Positions 49,554 through 58,236 are shown, numbered from the stretch's first letter. The stretch: DNA of 64,000 nt from Nonomuraea sediminis (GCF_018531495.1 NZ_JAHDTI010000013.1:186001-250000), one strand, 5' to 3'. Numbers and translations: made by a program. The notes: generated by a model from the letters alone, not told the origin.

Positions 49554-50585
49554 ATGGAACGCGTCTGGCTGAACCGGGCCATGCACGCCGGGTTCTTCCT
49601 GCTGCTCGCCGCCTCGGCCTCGCGGCTGGTGGTCCGCCATCCGATGGACACCCAGACCGTGGCCGCGCTGACGGACGCCGGGCTGCTGGCCGTCCTCTAC
49701 GCCGCGGGGGTGGCGATGTGGGAGCGGCTGGGGCACCGGGGCAGGCTGGCCTGGCTGGCGGCGGTGCTGGTGTGCTGGCTGGTGCTGGTCGAGCTGGCGC
49801 CGTCGTTCGCCTGGTGCGCGATCCCGCTGCTGTACGTGTGCCTGCGGCTGCTGCCGATCAGGGCCACGATCGCCGCGGCGGCCGTGCTGACGCTGGCGGT
49901 GATCATCGCGCAGATCAGCCTGGCCGACAGGTTCGACCCGAGCCTGGTGCTGGCGCCGATCGCGGTGGCGGCGATGACAGTGGTGATCTTCTGGGAGTTG
50001 CGGAGGGCGGGGATCATGCAGGAGCGCGAGCGGCTGTCCAGGGAGATCCACGACACGCTCGCCCAGGGCCTGACGAGCCAGCGGATGCTGCTGCAGGCGG
50101 CTGAGCGGGTGTGGGAGTCCGACCCGGCCAGCGCGCGCGAGTACCTCAGGACGGCCATCGAGGCGACCGGAGACAACCTGGAGGAGGCCCGCCGCTTCGT
50201 GCGCGACCTCGGGCCCGCCGCGCTGGCGCGGGGCTCTCTGGCCGACGCCATCAAGGCGATGAGCCCGGAGTTCCGCCTGGAGGGGCAGGAATACCCGATC
50301 GATCCCAGGACGCAGGCCGTCCTGCTGAGAGTGGCGCAGGGCGCGCTGGCCAACGCGCGCGAGCACGCCCACGCCAGCAGGGTGATCGTCACCCTGTCCT
50401 ACCTGCCGGGCGAGGTGACGCTCGACGTGTACGACGACGGGGTCGGCATCACCGGCGAGCACCGGCCCGGGCGCGGGTACGGCTTGCGCGGCATGCGTGA
50501 CCGGCTCGCGGAGGTGGGCGGGACGCTGGTGGTGGAGAGCGTGCCGGGCGAGGGCACGGCCGTGGCGGCGAGGATTCCGGTATGA
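49554..50585 (+). CDS. Sensor histidine kinase (NarL/DesK-type)
   Basis: A 343-residue kinase from ATG 49554 (GAGGAGGG lies 13 bases upstream). About five to six transmembrane helices occupy the first 165 residues, with little extracellular sequence. The HisKA_3 box is RLSREIHDTLAQGLTSQRML with the phosphorylated His. The ATPase part has ALANAREHAHASRVIVTLSY, VTLDVYDDGVGITGEH and the G-box GYGLRGMRDRLAEVGG. A membrane-embedded sensor of this kind often monitors the envelope. It is coupled by ATGA to its response regulator. Confidence 0.94.
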   Translation: MERVWLNRAMHAGFFLLLAASASRLVVRHPMDTQTVAALTDAGLLAVLYAAGVAMWERLGHRGRLAWLAAVLVCWLVLVELAPSFAWCAIPLLYVCLRLLPIRATIAAAAVLTLAVIIAQISLADRFDPSLVLAPIAVAAMTVVIFWELRRAGIMQERERLSREIHDTLAQGLTSQRMLLQAAERVWESDPASAREYLRTAIEATGDNLEEARRFVRDLGPAALARGSLADAIKAMSPEFRLEGQEYPIDPRTQAVLLRVAQGALANAREHAHASRVIVTLSYLPGEVTLDVYDDGVGITGEHRPGRGYGLRGMRDRLAEVGGTLVVESVPGEGTAVAARIPV

Positions 50586-51202
50586 AGCTGTTCCTGGTGG
50601 ACGACCATCCCGTGGTCAGGGCGGGGCTCAAGGCGCTGCTGGCGGGCGAGCCCGACCTGGAGATCGTCGGTGAGGCGGAGAACGCCGAGGACGCGGTCCG
50701 GCTGATCGCGCTGCGCGGGCCCGACGTGGTGCTGATGGACCTGCAGCTCGGCGACGGCCCCGACGGCGTGGAGGCCACCAGACGGGTGCGCGCGCTGGCG
50801 AGCGCGCCGCAGGTGCTGGTGCTGACCACGTACGAGACCGACGCCGACATCGTGCGCGCGATCGACGCCGGCGCCACCGGCTACGTGCTCAAGGCCTGCC
50901 CGCCGGACGAGCTCTTCCAGGCCATCAGGGCCGCCGCCAGGGGCGAGACCGCGCTCTCGCCCAAGGTGGCGACCCGGATGATGCGCCGCATGCGCGACCC
51001 GGGGCCCGCGCTGACCGCCAGGGAGATCGAGATCCTGGAGCTGCTGGCCAGGGGCGCGGGCAACAAGGAGATCGCCAAGGCCCTGTTCATCACCGAGGCC
51101 ACGGTCAAGACCCACCTCAACCACGTGTACGGCAAGCTGGGCGTGGACACGCGGACCGCGGCGGTCAGCAAGGCCATCGAGTCCGGATATATCCGGATCT
51201 AG
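50582..51202 (+). CDS. NarL/LuxR-type response regulator
   Basis: A 206-residue regulator from ATG 50582. Receiver domain: LFLVDDHPVVRAGLKALLAG with the acidic pair, phospho-acceptor Asp in DVVLMDLQLGDGPDGVE, and Lys in GATGYVLKACPPDELFQAIR. C-terminal LuxR helix-turn-helix: LTAREIEILELLARGAGNKE with ATVKTHLNHVYGKLGVDTRT. It overlaps the kinase stop and shares 4 bases with the end of the convergent DUF2207 gene. Confidence 0.95.
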   Translation: MKLFLVDDHPVVRAGLKALLAGEPDLEIVGEAENAEDAVRLIALRGPDVVLMDLQLGDGPDGVEATRRVRALASAPQVLVLTTYETDADIVRAIDAGATGYVLKACPPDELFQAIRAAARGETALSPKVATRMMRRMRDPGPALTAREIEILELLARGAGNKEIAKALFITEATVKTHLNHVYGKLGVDTRTAAVSKAIESGYIRI

Positions 51203-52806
51203 AGGGTTCGGAACTGCCGGGTGGTCGAGATGGCGCCCGAGGTCGTCGTGGTGAAGGTCCGCATCGACCCGGCGAACTTGGACAGGTCCCACTCGGCCGG
51301 GCCGTGGTACCAGTACAGGTTGTCGGCCTGGTGCCCGTTCCCCGTGACCGAGGCCACCACCCGCGACCAGTGCTCCACTCCGTCGAAGATCACCGCGTAG
51401 GGCAGGTAGCGGGAGAACAGCTCCACCCGGTGCTGCTCCGGCACCTCGCCCAGGTCGCCGGAGAACAGGTAGTCGCGGAAGCCCAGCGTGTGGGCCAGCG
51501 CCGCCGAGCCCTTGGCGGTCTTGGCCGGCATGTACTGCCCGCCCACGGCCAGCGCGGCGCCCGCGATGACCACGGCCAGCCCGAGCAGGCCGTACGTGGT
51601 GAACCAGGCCAGCGCGACGGTGGCGAGCAGGCCGACGGCGATCAGGATCACGCCGATCGTCGTCCACCGGGTGCGCTCGGTGTCGGGGCGCCGGGCGAAC
51701 CAGCCCTGGGTGACCACGTCGGCGTACAGCGCGTCGCGGACCTTGCCCAGGTGACCGCCGAAGGAGCCGGACAGCTGCGACAGCAGCACCGCGTCCCGTC
51801 CTTCGAAGATGGCGTCGTAGAGCGCCTTCTCGTACGGCAGCAGCGCCAGGATCGACGCGTTCGGCAGGCGGACCAGCAGCCAGTCGGGCGCGTCGTAGGC
51901 CTGCCTGGGCTGCTCGTCGATGCGCAGGTAGCCGCGCACGGCCAGGTCCACGATCGTCGCCGTCACGTCGACCACGTCGGCCTGCTCGTCCACGAGCGTG
52001 CCGATCTGCCCGGGACGTACCCCGTCGGGCGGGGTGAAGTGACCGTTCTGCACCGGGTTGATCGCGCCGCGCTCGCCCCCTGCCACACGGGCGTCGCGTC
52101 CACGGGTCCAGTACAGGATGAGCAGCCCGCCGAGCAGCAGCACCAGCAGCCCGGCAAGCGCCCCGCCGGTGATCGTGTTGAGCGTGAACGCCGTCGTCAG
52201 GGAGAAGCGGCGTTCCAGGATCGGGGCGCCCGCTCCGACGGAGCCCTTCGGGAAGCCGACGATCACGGTCAGCGCGTGGTCGGGCGCCAGGTAGTTCTGC
52301 TCGAAGTCTGCCTCGGTGGCCTCGTGGTCCATGCTGGCCGTGGTGCACCCCGTCACGGAGCCGAGGTCGCCGGCGAAGCACGACAGGTTCTGCACCTGGC
52401 CGGGCCCCGTCACCTTGACGGTGGCCTTGGTGACGGGCACCTTCCAGCCGCCCACCGCGTACCAGCGCAGTTCCTCGGTCCCGCCGGCGGGCGCGACGGC
52501 GCCCTTGACGTCGTACTCGACCGTGGCGGGCGCGGTGACGGTCAGCAGGTCGCCCTCGAGCTTGCCGCCCTTGACGCCGGAGACCTGGAAGACCCGGTCG
52601 TTGCCCTCGTCGTACCGGATCCGGGTGGTCAGGGTTCGCTGGAGCTGGCCGGTGCCCCCGACCTTCTCGATGACGTGCAGCGTGCCGCCCTTGCCGAGCT
52701 GCAGGGTCACCTCGTCGGTGATACCGGCTCCGGCCATGGCGGGGGTGGCGCTCAGCGCCAGGGCGGCGGCGCCCAAAACGGCCATCGTTAGCCTGGTTAC
52801 CGTCAT
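51199..52806 (-). CDS. DUF2207 membrane protein
   Basis: A 535-residue protein from ATG 52806. It has a signal peptide (ALALSATPAMAGAG), an exported N-terminal DUF2207 beta domain of about 200 residues (GTLHVIEKVGGTGQLQRTLT, VEYDVKGAVAP), one transmembrane helix (ALAGLLVLLLGGLLILYWTR), a cytoplasmic region (GTLVDEQADVVDVTATIVDL with YLRIDEQ), and two more helices near residue 400 before the C-terminal YLPYAVIFDGVEHWS part. DUF2207 proteins are widespread and of unknown function. No operon partner on this strand. Confidence 0.88.
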   Translation of the reverse strand: MTVTRLTMAVLGAAALALSATPAMAGAGITDEVTLQLGKGGTLHVIEKVGGTGQLQRTLTTRIRYDEGNDRVFQVSGVKGGKLEGDLLTVTAPATVEYDVKGAVAPAGGTEELRWYAVGGWKVPVTKATVKVTGPGQVQNLSCFAGDLGSVTGCTTASMDHEATEADFEQNYLAPDHALTVIVGFPKGSVGAGAPILERRFSLTTAFTLNTITGGALAGLLVLLLGGLLILYWTRGRDARVAGGERGAINPVQNGHFTPPDGVRPGQIGTLVDEQADVVDVTATIVDLAVRGYLRIDEQPRQAYDAPDWLLVRLPNASILALLPYEKALYDAIFEGRDAVLLSQLSGSFGGHLGKVRDALYADVVTQGWFARRPDTERTRWTTIGVILIAVGLLATVALAWFTTYGLLGLAVVIAGAALAVGGQYMPAKTAKGSAALAHTLGFRDYLFSGDLGEVPEQHRVELFSRYLPYAVIFDGVEHWSRVVASVTGNGHQADNLYWYHGPAEWDLSKFAGSMRTFTTTTSGAISTTRQFRTL

Positions 52807-52865
52807 GGCCGCAAAGCGTATCGGGTCGGACCCCGCCGGCGGCGGGGTATCTCCGACCTGGGGTT

Positions 52866-53951
52866 TCAGAGCGTGATGGCGTTGGCGGCCCGGGCGATGC
52901 TCTCCTCCGAGGCGCCCTGGCCGGGGTTCTCCTTGGCCAGGGCCTGGTTGAGCGCGACGAAGGGGCGCATCCGCCGCTCGTACCGCTCGAAGGCCCCCTC
53001 CTCCTGCCCGGCCAGCTCCTCGGCCAGCACGTAGGCGCCCACCAGCGCCAGGCTCGTGCCCTGGCCCGACAGCAGGGAGGCGCAGTAGCCCGCATCGCCG
53101 AGCAGCGCCACCCGGCCGCGCGACCAGGTGTCGAGGTGGACCTGGGCGGCCGCGTCGAAGTAGAAGTCGTCGGCCTCCCACATCGCCTTGATCAGGCGCG
53201 GACCCTCCCACCGCATGCCCGCGCACCGCTCGGCCACCAGCCGCCTCTGCGCGGCGAGGTCGCGGTGGTCGTACTCGACCCTGGTCTCGGAGCCGAAGCC
53301 GAGGTTGACCCGCATCTGGGCGTTGCCGGGCACGCTGTACAGGCCGCATCCGGCATCGCCCTCCCGGTACCACATCTGCCAGCGGTCCAGGCCGAGGAAG
53401 TTGTCGGCCGTGTAGATGGCGACGTACATCCCGAGGTGCTCGAGGGGCTGCTCGCCGAACACCAGGCGGCGGGTGTTGGAGTGCAGCCCGTCGGCGCCGA
53501 TCACGTAGTCGTAGTCGCCGGTCCTGCCGCTGTCGAAGCGCACCCTGACCCCGTGCTCGTCCTGGTCGATCGCCGCGATGGAGTCGCCGAAGAGGTAGTC
53601 GACGCCCGTGGTGGCCTCCATGACGATCCTGGTCAGGTCGTCGCGCATGAGCTCGATGTCGTCGTTGTCGATGCGGCCGCCGCTGATCGTCGACTCGGTG
53701 GTGCGCATGATCTCCTGGCCGTCGCCGTCGACCATGGACATCCCCTGCATGTCGGTCTTGTGGGCGCGGGCCTGCTCCAGGATGCCCATCCTGCGGGCCA
53801 CCTCCAGCGCGGCGCCCCTGATGTCGACGGCCTGGCCGCCGGCGCGCGGGGCGGCGGCCCGCTCGACGACGGTCGCTTCGTGACCGTGCCCGTGCAGCAG
53901 GTGGGCCAGTGCCGGTCCACCGATGCCTGCTCCGGAAACGAGAACGCGCAT
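52866..53951 (-). CDS. FAD-dependent monooxygenase (TetX/PHBH-like)
   Basis: A 361-residue flavoprotein from ATG 53951. The FAD fold starts VLVSGAGIGGPALAHLLHGH (GxGxxG), continues with DYDYVIGADGLHSNTRRLVF (the DG motif) and ends with RGRVALLGDAGYCASLLSGQ (GD motif). Group A hydroxylases of this type oxidise aromatic compounds or antibiotics. The gene is divergent from a GntR-TetR fusion regulator, with a perfect 15-bp inverted repeat between them, so it is probably induced by its substrate. Confidence 0.93.
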   Translation of the reverse strand: MRVLVSGAGIGGPALAHLLHGHGHEATVVERAAAPRAGGQAVDIRGAALEVARRMGILEQARAHKTDMQGMSMVDGDGQEIMRTTESTISGGRIDNDDIELMRDDLTRIVMEATTGVDYLFGDSIAAIDQDEHGVRVRFDSGRTGDYDYVIGADGLHSNTRRLVFGEQPLEHLGMYVAIYTADNFLGLDRWQMWYREGDAGCGLYSVPGNAQMRVNLGFGSETRVEYDHRDLAAQRRLVAERCAGMRWEGPRLIKAMWEADDFYFDAAAQVHLDTWSRGRVALLGDAGYCASLLSGQGTSLALVGAYVLAEELAGQEEGAFERYERRMRPFVALNQALAKENPGQGASEESIARAANAITL

Positions 53952-53965
53952 GTCTGACTCCCCAT

Positions 53966-54010
53966 CTGTATGTACGCTGTGCTCGTGCTGAATGTACAGC
54001 GTACATACAG
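53966..54010. promoter_or_regulatory. Operator for the GntR-TetR fusion regulator
   Basis: CTGTATGTACGCTGT (53966-53980) and ACAGCGTACATACAG (53996-54010) are a perfect 15-bp inverted repeat separated by 15 bases, midway between the divergent starts at 53951 and 54046. An internal TGTAC occurs in each arm. Confidence 0.88.
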
Positions 54011-54045
54011 GGCTCGCAACAGGGACTTCGCGCTAAGCTGTACTA

Positions 54046-54945
54046 GTGCAGAAGTATGCGGAGATCGTCGCCGAGCTGAAGAGGCGCATCGCCGAGGGCG
54101 AGCTCCAGGCCGGAGACCGGGTGCCCTCGACCAGGCAGCTGGCGCGCGAGTGGGGCGTGGCGCTGGCCACGGCCACCAAGGCGCTCAACGCGCTCAGCCA
54201 GGAGGGCGTGGTCAGGGCCGAGCCGCGGGTGGGCACCGTGGTGAGCACCGGGCGCCGTCCGCGGCGCGAAGGCGGGGAGGTGACCAGGGATCGCATCATC
54301 AGGGCGGCCATCGAGATCGCCGACGCCGAGGGGCTCGAAGCGCTCGGCATGCGCGGGCTGGCGGCCAAGCTCGGCATCGCCACGATGACGCTCTACCGGC
54401 ACGTGCCCGGCAAGGAGGAGCTGGTCGTGCTCATGGTCGACGCCGTGATGGAGGAGTTCCCGCTGCCCGACCCCGCGCCGGAGGGGTGGCGGGCGCGGCT
54501 CGAGGCCTCGGCCAGGGTGCAGTGGGCCGGATACCGGGCCCATCCGTGGATGGCCGGGATCACCTCGCTGACCAGGCCGCTGCCGTCACCGAGCCTGCTG
54601 AAGCACGCCGAGTGGCAGCTGGCCGCTCTCGACGGCCACGGCCTGTCCCCCGAGACCATGCTGTACGTGCACATCCTGCACTACAGCTACGTGCAGGGCA
54701 TCGCCGCCAACCTCGAGCTGGAGGCCGAGGCCGAGGCGGCCACCGGACTGACCGACGAGGAATGGATGGAGACGCAGGAGGCGCACATCTCCGCGATCGT
54801 GAGCTCGGGCTCCTACCCGACCTTCGCCAGGACCATCGCCGACATGGGCGGCGACTTCGACCTGAACCTCGACGAACTCTTCGAGATCGGCCTCGGCCCG
54901 ATGCTGGACGGCCTGGCCTCGATCGTCGAACGACGGTCCCGCTGA
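54046..54945 (+). CDS. Regulator with GntR and TetR DNA-binding domains fused
   Basis: A 299-residue protein from GTG 54046. Residues 1-70 form a GntR winged helix (VAELKRRIAEGELQAGDRVP, STRQLAREWGVALATATKAL). Residues about 80-125 form a TetR helix-turn-helix (RDRIIRAAIEIADAEGLEAL, MRGLAAKLGIATMTLYRHVP), followed by a TetR_C ligand domain. Two DNA-binding domains in one chain are unusual, and the long two-arm operator upstream may reflect this. The probable target is the divergent monooxygenase gene and itself. Confidence 0.92.
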   Translation: MQKYAEIVAELKRRIAEGELQAGDRVPSTRQLAREWGVALATATKALNALSQEGVVRAEPRVGTVVSTGRRPRREGGEVTRDRIIRAAIEIADAEGLEALGMRGLAAKLGIATMTLYRHVPGKEELVVLMVDAVMEEFPLPDPAPEGWRARLEASARVQWAGYRAHPWMAGITSLTRPLPSPSLLKHAEWQLAALDGHGLSPETMLYVHILHYSYVQGIAANLELEAEAEAATGLTDEEWMETQEAHISAIVSSGSYPTFARTIADMGGDFDLNLDELFEIGLGPMLDGLASIVERRSR

Positions 54946-54960
54946 AGGCCGGTGAGCGGG

Positions 54961-55890
54961 TCAGCGGATGCGGCGGCGCAGGGTGGGGTCGATCTGGACG
55001 TTGCGGCCCGCGTCCGGCGGCACGATGACCTCCTGGGCCGCGGCCACGCCACCGGCGAGCAGCGTCGCGTCGACCGGGACCGTCCGCTTGACCACGGCCA
55101 GCGCGACAGGCCCGAGCTCGTGGTGACGCGCCGACGAGCCGACCGTGCCGACCTCCTGGCTCTCGAAGATGACCGGCGCCCCGTGCGGCGGCAGGGTGTC
55201 GACGCTGCCGTCGAGGTGCAGGAAGACCAGGCGGCGCGGCGGGTGGCCCAGGTTGTGCACGCGGGCGACCGTCTCCTGGCCCCGGTAGCACCCCTTGCTC
55301 AGGTGTACGGCGGAGCCGATCCACCCCACCTCGTGCGGGATCGTCTTGTGGTCGGTGTCGAAGCCCAGGCGCGGCCGGTGCTGTTCGATCCTGAGCGCCT
55401 CATAGGCCCAGATGCCGGCCAGCGGCTTGCCCTGGTGGTCGCCCCTGGGCACGTAGAAGTCCTCGGTCGCGGTCGAGAGCACCGCCAGGTCGTCCACCCT
55501 GGACACCTCGACCCGCAGCATGAACCGCATCCTGTCGAGGTAGTCGACGAGGGCGTCGGAGGTGCCGGGCTCGACGTGGGCCAGCACGGCCTCGCCGTCG
55601 TCGACCAGCGTCAGGTGGTGCTCTACCCGCCCCTGCAGGTCGAGGATGAGCGTCTGCGTCCACTCACCGGGCCGCAGCGTGTCGAGTTTCTGCGAGGTCA
55701 GGTCGTTGAGCCATTTCAGCCGGTCGGCGCCGGCGATCCTGACGATCTCGCGGTTGCTCCTGTCGACCACGGCTTCGCCCTTGAGCAGGGCGCGTTGCTC
55801 GCCGTACAGGTCACCGTAATGAGCCGCCACGTCGGCGTCCACGCCGTCGGCCGCGACGGCGCCGGGGAGATCGAGCAGAGGGCTACGCAT
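54961..55890 (-). CDS. ygfZ: Folate-binding YgfZ/GcvT-like protein
   Basis: A 309-residue protein from ATG 55890. The diagnostic motif KGCYRGQETVARVHNLGHPP contains the conserved Cys. RIAGADRLKWLNDLTSQKLD and VLSTATEDFYVPRGDHQGKP fit the folate-binding fold related to GcvT. YgfZ helps assemble or repair iron-sulfur enzymes. It lies 10 bases after the Nur-like gene on the same strand, so they are co-transcribed. Confidence 0.93.
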   Translation of the reverse strand: MRSPLLDLPGAVAADGVDADVAAHYGDLYGEQRALLKGEAVVDRSNREIVRIAGADRLKWLNDLTSQKLDTLRPGEWTQTLILDLQGRVEHHLTLVDDGEAVLAHVEPGTSDALVDYLDRMRFMLRVEVSRVDDLAVLSTATEDFYVPRGDHQGKPLAGIWAYEALRIEQHRPRLGFDTDHKTIPHEVGWIGSAVHLSKGCYRGQETVARVHNLGHPPRRLVFLHLDGSVDTLPPHGAPVIFESQEVGTVGSSARHHELGPVALAVVKRTVPVDATLLAGGVAAAQEVIVPPDAGRNVQIDPTLRRRIR

Positions 55891-55900
55891 GCCTTCCAGG

Positions 55901-56314
55901 TTATCGGCAGTTCTTGCAGCGCCCGAAGACGGTCAGGTGTCGCACGTCGGTCACGAAACCCAGCTCCTCGTCCAGCGCCTTGACCAGCCCTTCCGCCATC
56001 TGGGGCCGTACCTCGATGACCTCGCCGCAGCCCCGGCAGACCAGGTGGACATGGTCGGCCTCGGCCGCCAGGTGGTAGGTGGGCGCGCCGTGACCGAGGT
56101 GGGTGTGGGTGACCATGCCGAGCTCTTCGAGCAGCTCCAGGGTGCGGTAGACGGTGGAGATGTTGACGCCGCGGGCCGTCTCGCGGACCTTGGCGCAGAT
56201 CTCCTCCGGCGTGGCGTGCTCCAGCTCCTTGACCGCCTCGAGGACCAGCTGGCGCTGCGGCGTCACCCGGTATCCCTTGGCGCGGAGTTCCTCGTGCCAC
56301 TGCGTCTCCGTCAT
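55901..56314 (-). CDS. nur: Fur-family metalloregulator, Nur-like
   Basis: A 137-residue regulator from ATG 56314. Helix-turn-helix: KGYRVTPQRQLVLEAVKELE with GVNISTVYRTLELLEELGMV. Metal-binding residues: GHGAPTYHLAAEADHVHLVC plus the CxxC pairs CRGC and CKNC. The overall sequence is closer to the nickel regulator Nur of Streptomyces than to Fur or Zur, but the metal cannot be fixed from sequence alone. Nur represses nickel transporters and Fe-superoxide dismutase when nickel is high. It forms an operon with ygfZ. Confidence 0.88.
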   Translation of the reverse strand: MTETQWHEELRAKGYRVTPQRQLVLEAVKELEHATPEEICAKVRETARGVNISTVYRTLELLEELGMVTHTHLGHGAPTYHLAAEADHVHLVCRGCGEVIEVRPQMAEGLVKALDEELGFVTDVRHLTVFGRCKNCR

Positions 56315-56393
56315 GTCCTGAGAATAATCGCTTGCCCGGGTTGCGGGGCCTCGCATAGCGTCGTGAGCACGCGGAAAGGAGGTGGTCCAAACA

Positions 56394-56435
56394 ATGGATA
56401 GTCATAGTTGGACTAGCGAGGTGGTTGTCCGCTAG
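56394..56435 (+). CDS. Possible 13-residue micro-ORF with a perfect ribosome site
   Basis: AAAGGAGGTGG (56375-56385) is almost fully complementary to the 16S rRNA tail and lies 8 bases before ATG 56394, which opens MDSHSWTSEVVVR and stops at 56433. A small hairpin GTCCGC/GCGGAC overlaps and follows the stop, and a terminator follows at 56551. It may be a leader peptide or part of a small RNA; no larger gene follows before the terminator. Confidence 0.4.
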   Translation: MDSHSWTSEVVVR

Positions 56436-56550
56436 CAACGCGGACCCATGTCTCGCGCCTGCTGGCGAATACGAGGCAATCACCGGGGCCCCCGACCGCC
56501 GGAGGGCGGGATCTGCGCGATCCCGTCCATGGTCCATCCGGCCCGCCTGA

Positions 56551-56580
56551 CCCCAGGCGGAGGCGGTCTGGGGCCCTTTT
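56551..56580 (+). terminator. Terminator ending the short 56.4-kb transcript
   Basis: CCCCAG (56551-56556) pairs with CTGGGG (56568-56573), with a GC-rich interior, followed by CCCTTTT. The orientation fits a plus-strand transcript that starts near 56.35 kb. Confidence 0.65.
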
Positions 56581-56604
56581 GCATGCCTTCACCAGATCTC
56601 ACCC

Positions 56605-56705
56605 TGTACGGCAGGCCGCTCTCACGGCCGCCCGCCGTACTTCGGCCAAGGGCCCGCGACCGGCGCTTGCGGCGAGTCGGTGCCGGTTACCCGCCGCTAC
56701 GGCGC
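56605..56705. repeat. Interspersed repeat, copy C
   Basis: About 100 bases: TGTACGGCAGGCC, CCCGCCGTACTTCGGCC, GGGCCCGCGACCGGCGCTTG, CGGCGAGTCGG and CCCGCCGCTACGGCGC. It is closely related to 30535-30634 and 48520-48620. It lies between the terminator and the end of the AlaX-like gene. Confidence 0.75.
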
Positions 56706-56760
56706 TTCGTTCTCGTGGCCTCCCGGATACCGCCGACAGGCGACGTACCCCTCAGCGTCT

Positions 56761-57495
56761 CTAGTCGGAGATCGCGATGCGGAGGCGGCGGAAGCCGCGG
56801 CCCTTGCTCTCGATCTTGGCGACCTTGATGTGCCCGATCTGCCGGGTGGAGGCCACGTGCGTGCCGCCGTCGGCCTGGGTGTCCAGGCCCACGATGTCCA
56901 CGATGCGCACGTCCTCCACCTCCTCGGGGACCAGGTTGGTGGCCGTGCGGATGATGTCGGGGATCTCGAAGGCCTCCTTGCGGGGCAGCACGCGCACGTC
57001 GATCCGCCGGTCGGCGAGGATCTCGGCGTTGCAGGCGTCCTCCACCGCCTCCTTGAAGCCCGGCGGCACCTCCGGCATGTTGAAGTCCATGCGCGCCGAC
57101 AGCGGCTCCATGTTGCCGCCGGTGACCAGCGAGCCGTAGTCGCGGAAGACGACCCCGCACAGCACGTGCAGCCCCGAGTGGGTGCGCATCAGGGCCGAGC
57201 GCCGCTCGTCCGCGACGGCCGCCTGGACGACGGTTCCGGCGGGCGGCACCGGGTCGCCTTCTGCCGGAATCAGGTGGAGTTCGTCGCCTTTGCGCACGCC
57301 GACGATCCGGGTCTCGACCCCGAGCCAGAGGAGAACTCCGTGATCCGCGGGCTGACCGCCCCCGCCTGGGTAGAATGCCGACCTGCTCAAGACGATCCCC
57401 TCGGGCGTCGAGTCCAGGACGACCGCCTCGAAGGAGCGCAGGTTCTGGTCGGCGAGTTCGAGCCGTTGCGTTCGCCCGTGGAGATCGGTGCTCAT
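56761..57495 (-). CDS. Alanyl-tRNA editing protein (AlaX family)
   Basis: A 244-residue trans-editing enzyme from ATG 57495. The zinc site motifs are present: THSGLHVLCGVV (HxxxH) and GLDTQADGGTHVASTRQIGH, where the usual CxxxH is represented by the ADGGTH segment. SAFYPGGGGQPADHG is the typical N-terminal loop. It hydrolyses Ser- or Gly-tRNA(Ala) formed by error. It is divergent from the SGNH lipoprotein gene. Confidence 0.92.
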   Translation of the reverse strand: MSTDLHGRTQRLELADQNLRSFEAVVLDSTPEGIVLSRSAFYPGGGGQPADHGVLLWLGVETRIVGVRKGDELHLIPAEGDPVPPAGTVVQAAVADERRSALMRTHSGLHVLCGVVFRDYGSLVTGGNMEPLSARMDFNMPEVPPGFKEAVEDACNAEILADRRIDVRVLPRKEAFEIPDIIRTATNLVPEEVEDVRIVDIVGLDTQADGGTHVASTRQIGHIKVAKIESKGRGFRRLRIAISD

Positions 57496-57523
57496 ACCGG
57501 CAGCTTAGAGCCATGAGGTAGCC

Positions 57524-58228
57524 ATGCGCGGCTTGACGCATCGACCCCTGATGGCACGGGCCGCGGCAATGCTGGCGATTTGTTTGCTTTGTTCGCTGCT
57601 TTCCGCCTGTGACGGCGCGGCGGGGGAGTCGGAGCCGCCCCGCCGTACTCCCGTCATCCAGAAGGTGACGCCGGTGGTGATGGTCGTCGGCGACAGCTTC
57701 ACGGTCGGTTCAGGCCCCGTGCCGGCCTGGCGGACCTACGCCGCGCAGACTGCCAGGATGCTCGGCTGGCAGCCGGTCATCGCCGGCGCGGGCGGCACCG
57801 GCTACCTCAACCGCGGACGCGTCGGCCGCACCTTCCAGCAGTCCTTCGACGCCGAGCTGTCCTGGCGCCCCGCTCCCGACGTGCTGATCCTTTCGGGCGG
57901 CCACAACGACCACCGCCTGCCCACGCTGCTGGTACGGCGGGCCGCGGCCAGGCTCGTCTGGGAGGTCAAGGGCCGCTGGCCGAAGACCAGGATCGTGATG
58001 GTCGGGCCCATCTGGCTGGAGAACGCACCGCCGGAGGTCTACCAGGTGCGCGACGCGCTCAAGGAGGTGGCGGCGCGGGAGGGCGTGCCGTTCCTCGACC
58101 CGCTGGCGCGCCGCTGGGTCACCGGCAGGCCGGCGGAGACCGTGCTCCCCGACGGCGTGCATCCCACGGCGGCCGGCCACTTCCGCATCGCCCGCTGGCT
58201 CGCGCAGGCATTCCGAAGAATCTCTTGA
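57524..58228 (+). CDS. SGNH/GDSL-family lipoprotein hydrolase
   Basis: A 234-residue protein from ATG 57524. A signal peptide with lipobox LLSAC (Cys near residue 29) indicates an exported, lipid-anchored enzyme. The SGNH blocks are visible: VVMVVGDSFTVGSG (catalytic Ser), AGAGGTGYLNRG, LILSGGHNDHR (the block III Asn) and LPDGVHPTAAGHFRIA (Asp and His). It probably de-esterifies an extracellular lipid or polysaccharide; substrate unknown. Confidence 0.9.
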   Translation: MRGLTHRPLMARAAAMLAICLLCSLLSACDGAAGESEPPRRTPVIQKVTPVVMVVGDSFTVGSGPVPAWRTYAAQTARMLGWQPVIAGAGGTGYLNRGRVGRTFQQSFDAELSWRPAPDVLILSGGHNDHRLPTLLVRRAAARLVWEVKGRWPKTRIVMVGPIWLENAPPEVYQVRDALKEVAAREGVPFLDPLARRWVTGRPAETVLPDGVHPTAAGHFRIARWLAQAFRRIS

Positions 58229-58236
58229 CATTCAAG

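Noticed and set aside
48924..51202. An HbpS-SenSR type heme-sensing system
   Set aside because: The GlcG/HbpS-like protein stands next to a two-component pair, but the kinase has almost no extracellular part and the genes are on opposite strands. The link is not supported enough to name.
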